64,000 nucleotides of DNA from Labedaea rhizosphaerae (GTDB lineage: Bacteria; Actinomycetota; Actinomycetes; Mycobacteriales; Pseudonocardiaceae), in the NCBI RefSeq assembly GCF_004362825.1, contig NZ_SNXZ01000002.1:310001-374000 (forward strand), in the 5' to 3' direction. Positions 37,239 to 49,200 of this stretch are shown piece after piece. The notes beneath the pieces are model-generated. The model was given only the letters and a program-made list of their open reading frames with translations. It made no database searches and was not told the origin of the DNA. Made by a program: the position numbers and the translations under genes. Positions within the stretch are counted from its first letter, which is position 1, and each line of letters starts with the position of its first letter.

Positions 37239-40200
37239 TCAGCGGCCGCGGCGGCGGGCGGCCGCTTCCAGGCCGGAGCGGCGCAGCTGGGCGCGGACCA
37301 GGGAACGGCCCTCGTCGGCCGGCTTGGCCGTGCTGTCGGTGCGGTCGTTGCCGGCTTCGACGACCTTGGCCAGCGCGGCCACCGTCGGCGCCTCGTAGAG
37401 CACGTGCGGTGGCAGTTCGTCGAGGCCGAACTCGGCGCGCACGGTGGCGACGATGTTCACCCCGAGCAGCGAGTTGCCGCCCAGCTCGAAGAAGTTGTCC
37501 AGCACGCCGACCTGTTCGAGGTGCAGCGACTGGCACCACAGCTCGGCGATGCGCTCCTCGGCCCGGCCCGATGGCTCCTGGTAGGGCGTCATCAGCTCCG
37601 GGCGCGGGTGGCGCTCGCCGCCCGCCGCGGCCATCGCCTGGGTGGCCACGGCCTCGAGGGTGAAGTGGGCGCTGAAGCCGACGACGGTCTCGAAGTCCTG
37701 TGTGGACACCACGACCCGCGGCTCACCGGCGGCCAGCGCCCGCAGCAGCGAACGCCAGCCCTCGTCGAACTCCAGGCCGATGCGCTTGCGGTTGTCGCGC
37801 AGGAACTCCTGCAACGAGTCGGCGTACCCGGACAGGCCCTCCTCCCAGGCGTTCCACTGCCACTCGCCCCAGTCCACCGAGACGACCCGGCGGCCGTCCT
37901 CGGCCAGCTCGTGGGCGTAGGCGTCCATGAAGGCGTTGGCCGCGCAGTAGTCGACCTGGCCGGGACCGCCACCGGTGGCCGCGGTGATCGAGGAGAACAG
38001 CACGAGGAAGTCCAGCTCGACCTCCTCGGCCGTGCCGACGCCCAGCGCCTCGGTGATGGCGAGCGTGCCCGCGACCTTGGGCGCCAGCACCGGGTCCAGC
38101 TCGTCCGGGTTCTTCAGCTGGATCAGGCCCATGCCGGGCAGACCGGCCGCGTGCAGCACGCCGTGCAACGCGCCGAACCGTTGCTGGGCAACGGAAACCG
38201 CCTGTCGGACGTCAGCCGGGTCGGCCACGTCACCGGTGACGACCTCGATCTCGGCGCCCGCGTCGCGCAGCCGCTGGATCGCCGCCGCGCGTTCCTGGGC
38301 TCGCGCCCCGACCCCGTCGATCCCCGTCCGTCCGAAGAGGACCAGCTTGGCGTGGTGGTCGGTGGCCAGCCGCTGCGCCATGGCGAGGCCGATGCCGCCG
38401 AGACCGCCGGTGATCAGGTACACGCCGCCGTCGCGCAGCACGTCCGTGCCCGGGTCGGCCGGTGCGTCGGTCGACTCGTAGCCGGGCACCCAGCGCCGGC
38501 CGTGGCGCAGCGCGACGATCCGCTCGGTGGCCGGGCGGGCCAGCTCGGCCACCAGCGCGCCGACGGCCTTCGCCCCGCGGTCCACGTCGACGAGCCGGCT
38601 GCGCACGCTCGGGAACTCCATCGGGATCACCAGGGCGGGCCCGGTGGCGGTGGCGGCGTGCGGGTTGACCGGGTCGCCGGGCAGGACCTGCTCGGCGCCC
38701 GTGGTGACCACGTCCAGCGACCAGCCGTCGAGGCCGAGCTCACCGGCCGCACGGGCCAGCGCGACCAAGGTGTGCAGGCCGCCGTGCACGGCATCGTCGC
38801 CGGTGGCGTCGACCGTCCACAGGTGCAGCACGCGCTCCAGCGCGGTGCCGGATGCACGCAGCTCACGCAGCAGCGCCAGGGTGTCGTCCACGTTGCCGGG
38901 CCGGATCGTGTAACCGGTCGCGGTGACCGCGAACGCGTCGCCGGCACGGACTTCCGTGACGGTGGCGTCCGTGCGGGAACGCAACCCGGCGACGATGTCC
39001 GTGGCGAACCCGTCGGCGGCGTACACCAGCCAGGAGCCGGGCTGCTGCTCGGCGGCGGCCGGCGCCGCGGTCTGGCGCCACACGGGCAGGTGCAGCCACT
39101 GCTGTTCGGGCAGCTTCGGCAGCCGCGCCACCACGTCGAGCGGGTTCTCCTCGGCGACGGGTGCGGTGCCTGTCAGCGCGGCCAAGGACAGGGCAGGGCC
39201 TTCGCGCCAGTACCGCTGGCGCTGGAACCGGTAGGTGGGCAACGGAACCCGGCAGCGCCGGTTTCCCTCGTGGTAGGCCTTCCAGTCCACCGCCACGCCG
39301 GTCAGCCACAGGCGGGCCAGCGCGTCGGTCAGCGCCTGGTCGTCCGGGCGCTGGTCGTTCGCGGCCGGGAGGGTGGCCTGGATCAACGGCCACTGCTCCC
39401 GCGGGCAGCCGGCCCCGCGGATCAGGGCGCCCAGCGACTGGCCGGGGCCCACTTCCACGATCGCCATGCCGGGCTCGGCCAGCAGCGCCTCGACCGCCGC
39501 ACCGAACTGGACGGTCTGGCACATGTGCCGCGCCCAGTAGGCCGGGTCCGTCGCCTCGCCGGCCGTGATCTGCGCCCCGGTCGTGTTGGAGATGTACGGG
39601 ATCCGCGGCGGGTTCAGCGACACGTTCTGCCGGACCCACGTGGTCAGCTCGTCGGCGACCGGCGCCAGCATCCGCGAGTGGAACGCGTGGGTGGTCTGCA
39701 GCGGTCGCGCGGGGATCTCCCGCGAGCGCAGCAACTCCACCAGCACGTCCAGCGCTTCGGCCGGTCCGGCGAGCACCGTGGCCTGCGGCCCGTTCACCGC
39801 GGCGATGTCGATGCCGCGGTCGACGAGCCCGTAGGACACCAGCTGTCCGGGCGTGAGCCCGACCGCCACCATCGCGCCACCGGGCAGGGCGTCGATGAGC
39901 TTCGCGCGGTGCGCGACCAGCTTGAGCGCGTCCGGCAGGGACAGCACACCGGCCAGGCAGGCGGCCACGTACTCGCCGAGCGAGTAGCCCAGCATCACCC
40001 GTGGCCGGACACCCCACGCCATCAGCGTGCGGGCCAGCGCGAACTCGACGGCGAACAGCGCGGGCTGGACCACCTCGGTCCGCTCCAGCGTCTTGCCACG
40101 TTCGTCGACCGTGGTCGCACGACCCAGCAGGGCGGCAAGGTCGGGGCCGCCGCCACGCGCACCCGTCAGCAGGTCCGCGAAGTCAGCCGACTCGCTCAGG

Positions 40201-43200
40201 AGGCCCAGGCACTCGTCGAGGACCGCGGCGAACGCCGGCTCGCGCCGGTACAGCTCGCGCACCATGCCGGGGTACTGCTCGCCGACTCCGGAGAAGACGA
40301 ACGCCACCGGGCGCTCGGTCGTCGCGTCCGCCCGGCCCAGCACCTGGCCGTCGGCGAACGCGGTGGCCGCGGCCGCTGTCGCGTCGGCGACCAGCACGCG
40401 CCGGTGTTCGAAGAGCTTGCGGCCGACCTGCAGGGTGTAGGCGACGTCCGCCAGCGGGAACGCGTCGACCGTGCCCGCCAGGTGGCTGCCGAGGCGTTCG
40501 CACGCCTGCGTGGCCGCGGCCTCGGTGCGTGCGGACACCGGCAGGACGTGGAACCGGCGCGCGGCGTCCGGGTCGGACTCGACGACCGCCGGCCGCTCGG
40601 GTGCCTTCTCCACCACGACGTGGGCGTTGGTGCCGCCCATGCCCAGGGAGCTGACGCCCGCGATCGGCGCCTTGCCTTCCGGGAACGGTGACAGCTCGGT
40701 GTTGACGTAGAACGGGCTGTTCTCGAAGTCGATCTGCGGGTTCGGCTCGGTGTAGTGCAGGGTCGGCGGGATCATGTTCTCCCGCACCGCCAGCGCCGTC
40801 TTGATCAGGCCGGTGGCGCCCGCGGCGCGGTCGAGGTGACCGACGTTGGTCTTGACCGACCCGACCCGGCAGAACTGCTTGTCCTCGGTGTCCCCGAACG
40901 CCCTGGTCAGCGCCGCGACCTCGATCGGGTCGCCGAGTTCGGTCGCCGTGCCGTGGCACTCCACATAGGACACGTCGGAACCGCTGACCCCGGCGTCGGC
41001 GAGCGCGTCCACCACGACCCGGGACTGGCCCACCACGCTGGGCGCGGTGTAGCCGACCTTGAGGGCGCCGTCGTTGTTCATGGCCGAACCGCGGATCACC
41101 GCGTGGATGTAGTCGCCGTCGCGCACCGCGTCGGACAACCGCTTCAACGCGACGACGGCGGCGCCGTCGCCGAACATCGACCCGCGGGCCTGCGCGTCGA
41201 ACGTCCGCACGTGCCCGTCGGGCGAGGCCATGCCACCTGGTTCGAAGACGTGACCGGCGCGGTCGGGCACGTGCACGGACACACCGCCGGCCAACGCCAT
41301 CTCGCACTCGCCGTGGCGCAACGACCGGACCGCCATGTGCGTGGCGACAAGGGAAGTGGAGCAGAAGGTCTGCACGGCGACGCTCGGCCCGGACAGGTCG
41401 AGCAGGTAGGACACCTGCGTGGTCAGGGCGTCCTTGTCGTTGCCCATGATCACTTCGTAGCTGGAGAACTCGCCGGAGACCATCGTGTCGGGGTTGCGGA
41501 ACAGGTAGGTGGAGATGTTCGAGCCGCCGAACACGCCGACCCGGCCACGGCCCTCCGGGGCCACGTACCCGGCCTGCTCCAATGCCTCCCAGCACACTTC
41601 CAGGAAGATCCGTTGCTGCGGGTCGGTCACCGACGCCATCCGCGGGCTGATGCCGAAGAACGCCGCGTCGAAGGACTGGACGTCGTCCAGCACCGGCCGC
41701 GCCGGCACGTAGGCCGGATCGGACAGCTGCTCCTCCGGGACACCGGCGGCACGCAGTTCCTCGGGGGTGAAGCGGCTGATCGACTCGACGCCCGCGCAGA
41801 TGTTCTGCCAGAACGTGTCCACATCGGACGCACCGGGGAACCGCCCGGCCATGCCGACGATCGCGATCCGGTCGTCGTCGGTGACTTCCGTCGTGACGGC
41901 GGGGCGTTCGGCGCGCGGGGCGGGCACGGCCTCCTTGTCCGTGGCGCCTTCCCCGTCCAGGATCTTGGCCAGCGCCTGCACGTTCGGGGCCTCGAACAGC
42001 GTCACCGCGGGCACCGAGACGCCGAAGCGCTTCTTCACCAGCGACAGCATCTGCAGGCCCAGCAGCGAGTTGCCGCCGAGGTCGAAGAACGCGTCCTTGA
42101 CGCCGACCGGCTCGACGCCGAGCAGGTGCGACCACAGGTCGGCCAGCGCCTTCTCGGTGTCGGTGGCGGCGGGCGCGTAGGAGTTGGGCAGCGACGGGCG
42201 CGGGAACCGCTCGCCGGTGAGCACCACGTCGGCGATGGACGAGGCCTTGGGCAGCCGGCCGTCCAGCCCACCCGCGGCGACGACCAGCCACGGGCCGGGG
42301 TCGGCGAGGATGGTGTCGAACGCCGCCAGCGCCTCCTGCGGGCTCATCGAGTGCTTCTCCTGGACGGCCCCGACCTTGATCTTGTCGAGGGTGACGGCCC
42401 AGGTGTCCCAGCTGCTCGCGATCCAGCAGGTCGCCAGCTCACCCGCGACGAACCGGTCGTGGTTGCGCTGGCCGATCGCGGTCAGCGCCGCGTTGGAGGT
42501 GGCGTAGCAGGAGAAGGTGATGCCGCCGAGCACCGACGACGTCGAGGAGAACAGCAGGCAGAACTCGGGTGCCTGCTCGGCGGGCAGGCCGCCGAGCACG
42601 GTCTCGAGCACCCGCGCACCGGCCACCTTGGCGCCGAAGTGCAGCCGGACCGCCTCGTCGTCCACGTCGCGCACCGCGCGGAACGTGCCCGGGTCGGTGA
42701 TCGCGGCCAGGTGCACCACGCCGTCGAGGCGGCCGCGCTCGGCGATGACACCGTCGATCAGCGCGCGCATGGCGTCCTCGTCGGTGACGTCCACGGCGGG
42801 CACGTCCACCTCGACGCCCCGGGCCCGCAGCCCGGCGACGATGTCGGCGCGCTTGCCGGTGGCATCGTCGGGCAGGCCGGCGCGGCTGGTCAGCACCAGC
42901 CGGGCCGCGCCGGCCTCGGCCAGGTGCCCGGCGAGCAGCAGACCGATGTCGCCGAGACCACCGGTGATCAGGTAGGTGCCGCCTTCGCGGACGGCGATCG
43001 GGGCGAGCCCGTGCGCCTCCGGCTGGAAGGTCCGGGCGTGGCGCACCCCGTCGCGGTGGGCGACCAGCACGTCGCCCGTCGCCGCCGGGCGGCGGACCTC
43101 CGCGGCCAGCGCCGCGGCCGACTCGGCCACCGTGGCGCGGTCGTCGAGGTCGACGGTGGCGCAGTCCAGGTTGAGGTACTCCAGGTTCGCGACCGCCGCC

Positions 43201-46200
43201 ATGATGCCGGGGGCGGTCTGCGCGACCACGGGCACCTCGCTGGCGCGGACCGCATGCCCGCCACGGGTCACCACGAGGACCCGCGCGCTGTCGCTGCGAC
43301 TGGCCCAGGCGTCCATCACCGCGGCCACCGGCCGCACGGTCTCCCGTCCGTCCACATCGGAGTCCGGGTGGTCCAGCAGCCGCAGGTCCACCACGGTGGT
43401 CTGACCCTCGATGGCGTGTTCCGCGGCGGCGGCCGGGAAGTCGGTCGAGCCGACCAGGCGGGCGTCGACGTCCTGGGACCGCAACAGCTCGACCAGTTGG
43501 TCGCCGATGCCACCGGCGTCGGGGATCACCAGGCAGAGCGGCACCTCGGCCGGCTCGCCGTCGATCGGCTCCGGCGTCCAGCGCGGGGTCAGGACCTCCA
43601 CGTGCGGCCCGCTCGGCTCCTCCACCAGCCCGGTCACCGAGATCTCGACGCGACCGGTCGACTCGCCCCCGCCGGTGGACTTCAGCCAGTACTGCTGGCG
43701 CTGGAACGGGTAGGTGGGCAGCGGTACCCGGTACGGGCGGGTGCCGTCGTGGTAGGCGTTCCAGTCCACGTCGACGCCGGTCAGCCACAGCCGGGCCAGC
43801 GCGTCGGTGAGCACCTGGTCGTCCGGGCGCTGGTCGCCCACGGCGGGCAGGGTCGCCTGGATCAGCGGCCACCGCTCGGGCGGGCAGTCCGCGCCGCGGA
43901 CCAGCGCGCCGAGCGACTGGCCGGGCCCGATCTCCACGATCGCCAGTTCCGGCTCGGCCAGCAGGGTGGCCACGGCGTCGCCGAACCGGACCGTCTGGCA
44001 CATGTGCCGGGCCCAGTACGCCGGGTTGCCCGCTTGCTCGGCGGTGATCCTCGTGCCAGTCACGTTGGAGATGTAGGGGATCTTCGGGGCGTTCAGGCTG
44101 ATGTTGTCGCGCACCCACGCGGTCAGCTCGGCCGCGACGGGCTCGAGCATCCGCGAGTGGAACGCGTGCGTCGTGCTCAGCGGCCGGGCCACGATGTCGT
44201 TGTCGTGCAACAGGTCCGTCAGCTCGGCGAGGGCCTCGTGCGGGCCGGCCACGACCGTGACCTGTGGTCCGTTGATCGCCGCGACGTCGATGCCGCGGTC
44301 GGCCAGGTCGAATCCGGCCAGCGCCTCGACCGTGGCCGAGACGGCGAGCATCCCGCCGCCGGGCAGCGCGTCGATCAGCCGCGCCCGGTGGGCCACCAGC
44401 TTGATCGCGTCCTCGAGGGACAGCACGCCGGCCAGGCACGCCGCCACGTACTCGCCGAGCGAGTAGCCGAGCATCACCTGCGGCCGCAGGCCCCAGGCCA
44501 GCAACGTCCGGGCCACGGCGTACTCGACCGCGAACAGCGCGGGCTGGACGACCTCCGTGCGTTCCAGGGCGGCGGTGCGCTCGTCGGCCGGGGCCGAGGA
44601 CCGGCCCAGCAGCGCGGCCAGGTCCACCTGGCCACCGCGCACCCCGGTCAGCAGGTCCGCGAAGTCAGCCGCGTCACCCAGCAGGCCCAAGCAGTCGTCC
44701 AGCGCCGCGGCGAACGCGGGCTCACGCCGGTAGAGCTCCCGCACCATCCCGGGGTACTGCTCCCCCACACCGGCGAAGACGAACGCGACCGGACGACCCT
44801 TGGCGCTGTCATGGCGGGCGAGGACGTTCTCCAGCGAACCCAGCTCGGTGGCCGCGGTCGCCAGGTCGTCGGTGAGCAGGGCGCGGCGGTGGTCGAACCG
44901 CTGCCGCCCGGCCTGCAACGAGAAGGCGACGTCGCGCAGCCGGGTCGCGTCGGTGACGGTCTCCAGGTGTGCGCCGAGCCGCCGGCAGTGCTGCTCGACC
45001 GCCCGCTCGGTGCGGGCCGAGACCGGCAGGACGTGGAACCGGCGCGCCGCATCCGGATCGGACTCGACCACCGGCGCCCGCTCCGGCGCCTTCTCCAGCA
45101 CCACGTGCACGTTCGTGCCGCCCATGCCCAGGGAGCTGACGCCCGCGATCGGCGGCTTGCCCTCCGGGAACGGCGAGAGCTCGGTGTTGACGAAGAACGG
45201 GCTGTTCGCGAAGTCGATCTTCGGGTTGGGCGCGGTGTAGTGCAGCGTCGGCGGGATCGCGTCGTTGCGCAACGACAGCGCGGTCTTGATCAGCCCCGTC
45301 GTGCCCGCGGCGCGGTCGAGGTGACCGACGTTGGTCTTGACCGACCCGACCCGGCAGAACTGCTTGTCCTCGGTGTCCCCGAACGCCTTGGTCAGCGCGA
45401 CGATCTCGATCGGGTCGCCGAGTTCGGTCGCCGTGCCGTGGCATTCCACATAGGACACCTCCGACCCGGTCACCCCGGCGTCGGCCAGTGCGTCGGCGAC
45501 CACACGCGACTGCCCGACGACGCTGGGCGCGGTGTAACCGACCTTCAGCGCACCGTCATTGTTCATGGCCGAACCGCGGATCACCGCGTGGATGTAGTCG
45601 CCATCGCGCACGGCGTCCGACAGCCGCTTGAGCACCACGACCGACGCGCCGTCCCCGAACATCGACCCGCGGGCCTGGGCGTCGAAGGTGCGCACGTGCC
45701 CGTCGGGTGAGGCCATGCCACCCGGCTCGTAGACGTGACCGGCCTTGTCCGGCACCTGGACCGACACGCCGCCGGCCATCGCCAGCTCGCACTCGCCGTT
45801 GCGCAGCGCCTGCACCGCCATGTGGGTGGCGACCAGCGAGGTGGAACAGAAGGTCTGCACCGCGACGCTCGGGCCGTACAGGTCCATCAGGTAGGACACC
45901 TGCGTGGTCAGGGCGTCCTTGTCGTTGCCCATGATCACTTCGTAGACCGAGAAGTCGCCGCTGGTCAGCACGTCCGGGTTGGCCAGCAGGTAGGTGGAGA
46001 TGTTCGAGCCGCCGTACACGCCGACCCGGCCGCGGCCCTCGGGCGCGGCGTACCCGGCGTGCTCCAAGGCTTCCCAGCAGACCTCGAGGAAGATCCGCTG
46101 CTGCGGGTCGGTCATCGCGGCCATGCGTGGGTTCATGCCGAAGAACGCCGCGTCGAACGAGCGCACGTCGTCCAGGATCGGCCGCGCGGGCACGTAGGCC

Positions 46201-49200
46201 GGGTCGGCCAGCTGCTCCTCGGGGACGCCGGTGGCGCGCAGCTCTTCCGGGGTGAAGCGGCTGATGGACTCGACGCCGGCGCAGATGTTCTGCCAGAACG
46301 TGTCCACATCGGACGCACCGGGGAACCGGCCGGCCATGCCGACGATCGCGATGCGGCGGTCCTCGTCGGGTGCCTGCCGCGGGATCGCGGTGATCCGGGC
46401 CGGCGACGCCGGCGCGGTCGCGCCCTGCTCGTCGAGGCTGGCGGCGAGCGCGTGCACGGTGGGCGCCTCGAACAGCGTCACCGACGGCACGCTCACCCCG
46501 AACCGCTTCTTGACCAGCGTGAGCATCTGCAGGCCGAGCAGCGAGTTGCCGCCGAGGTCGAAGAACGCGTCCCGCGTGCCGATCGGCTCGATGCCGAGCA
46601 CGTCGGTCCACAGTTCGGCCAGCGCGCGCTCGGTGGCGGTCAGCGGGGCGGTGTAGGGGTTGGGCAGCTCCGGACGCGGGAACCGCTGACCGCCCGAGGG
46701 CAGATCCATCGCGGTCGCAGCGGTAGGCAGCCGGTCGGTCAGACCACCGGCGGCGACCACCCAGACCGGGCGCGGCGTGGCGACCATGCGGTCGAACGCG
46801 GCCATGCCCTCCTCGGTGCTCATGGAGTGCTGCACCATGGCCGCACCGACCGCGCCCTGGACCTGCTCGAGGGTGATCGACCAGGTGTCCCAGCAGGCGG
46901 CGACCCAGCCGCGGTCGTGGTTGCGTTCGGCGATCGCGGTCAGGGCCGCGTTCGCCGCGGCGTAGGAGCCGAAGGCGAGGCCGCCGAGGATCGACGACGT
47001 CGAGGAGAACAGCACGCAGAACCGCGGCGGCTCGGCCAGTTCGCCGAGCACCGTCTCCAGCACCCGCGCGCCGTCGACCTTCGCGCCGAAGTGCTGGCGC
47101 ACGCCCGCCGCGTCCACGTCGCGCAGCACGGCGAAGCTGTTCTGCCCGGTGACCGCCGCGGCGTGCACGACGCCGTCGATGCGGCCACCGGCAGCGACCT
47201 CGGCGAGCAACGCGCGCATGGCATCCAGGTCGGTCACGTCCACAGCGGGGGTGAGCACCTCGACGCCGTATTCACGCAGCCGGGCGACGCCGTCGCTGCG
47301 CCGGTCACCGGCGCCGTCGGGCACGCCGCCGCGGCTGGTCAGCACCAGCCGTCCGGCCCCCGCTTGCGCGAGGTGCTCGGCCAGCAGCAGGCCGACGTCG
47401 CCGAGGCCACCGGTGATCAGGTAGGTGCCGCCCTCGACCACCGCGGGGGCGGTGCCGGCCGGTTCGGCGTCGGCGACGACGAACTCCCGCACGAGGCGGC
47501 GGCCCGACCGGTAGGCGGCCAGGACGTCCTCGGAGACCTGCCGCACCTCGGCGGCCAGCACGGCCACCGCGTCCGTCGTCTCATCGAGGTCGATCACCCG
47601 GCAGTCCAGGTTCAGGTACTCCTGGCCGGCCACGACCGGCAGCACCGCCACGGCGGCGGCCGCCGGTTCCGGCGTCTCGTCGCCGGTCACCGCATGACCG
47701 CCCCGGGTGACCAGGACGATCCGGCTGTTGCCGGCCGCGCCGCCCCAGGCGTTCAGCAGTGCCGCGGCGTCGCGCACCGCGGTCTCGGCGTCCACTGTGG
47801 AGGGATCGGGGACCAGCAGGCGCAGGTCGAGCACGGTGGCGCCGTCGTTCACCACCTCGGTGGCGACGGTTCGCCGCACCTCGACACCGGCGGCGGTGAG
47901 CGCGTCGGCGAGGGCACCGGCCACGGCTTCGTCGCCGCCGACCAGCACACACCGCGCCACTTCGGCGAGCTGTTCGCCCAGCGGCCGCTGCGTCCACTCC
48001 GGACGCATGAGGTCGACGTGCGCGGCCGGTCGCACCGGCTCGGCGGGCACCGCGGCAGGCGTCACCCCAGCGCGCTGTGCGGGTGCGTCGATCCAGTACC
48101 GCTGCCGTTCGAACGGGTAGGTCGGCAGGCTGACCTTCGCCACCGGCCGGCCCTGCTGGTACCCGGTCCAGTCGACCGGCACCCCGGCCAGCCACAGCCG
48201 GCCGGCCGCCTCGGCGAGCAGCACGCTCGCCGGCCGGCGGTCGTTCTCCGCGGGCAGGGTCGGCACGATCAGCGGCCAGCGGTCCCGCCCGCAGCCCTCG
48301 TGCCCGCGTGCCATCACGCCGAGCGACTGGCCTGGACCGAGCTCCAGCACGGCGACGTCCTGGTCGCGCAGCAACTCACCGAGCACGTCGTGGAACCGGA
48401 CCGGAGCGCACATGTGCTCGGCCCAGTAGGCCGGGTCGCTCACCTGCTCGGCGGTCGCGAGCGTGCCGGAAACGTTGGACAGGTAAGGGATCCGAGGCGC
48501 GTTCAGGGTGACGTTCGCGCGCACCCAGTCGGTCAGCCGCTGCTTGACCGGGGCCAGCATCGCGGAGTGGAAGGCGTGCGTGGTCGCCAGCCGGCGACAC
48601 GGGATCACGTCGATGTCGAGCGCGTCGGCGAACCGGGCCATGGCCCCGGGCTCACCGGCGACCACGGTCAGCGCGGGCCCGTTGACGGCCGCGATGTCCA
48701 GTCCGGGCACCAGTCGCGCCCGGGTGTCCTGTTCGGACAGTGGCACCGCCGCCATCTCACCGGCAGGCAGTTCGTTGATCAGCTGTGCCCGGTAGGCGAC
48801 CAGGGCGAGCGCGTCCGGCAGCGACAGCACGCCGGACAGGCAGGCCGCGACGTACTCGCCGACGCTGTAGCCGGCCAGCACCGACGGCACGACGCCCCAC
48901 GACTCGAGCAGCTTGGCCAGGGCGTACTGCACCGCGAACATCGCGGGCTGCAGCCGGTCGGTCTGCTCGGCCTTCGGCGTCGCGCGCTCCCCGGACGGGT
49001 CGCGGCCGAGCAGCGCGGCGAGCCCGCCACCCTGGCCGCGCTCGCCCAGCATCTCGGCCAGCGGGTCGAGCCCGTCCAGCCGGTCCACCAGCACGGCACG
49101 GCATTCGTCGAGCACGGCGCGGAACACCGGCTCGGTGGCGTAGAGGTCGGCGGCCATGCCGGGGTACTGCTCGCCGGTGCCGGCGATCAGCATCGCGACC

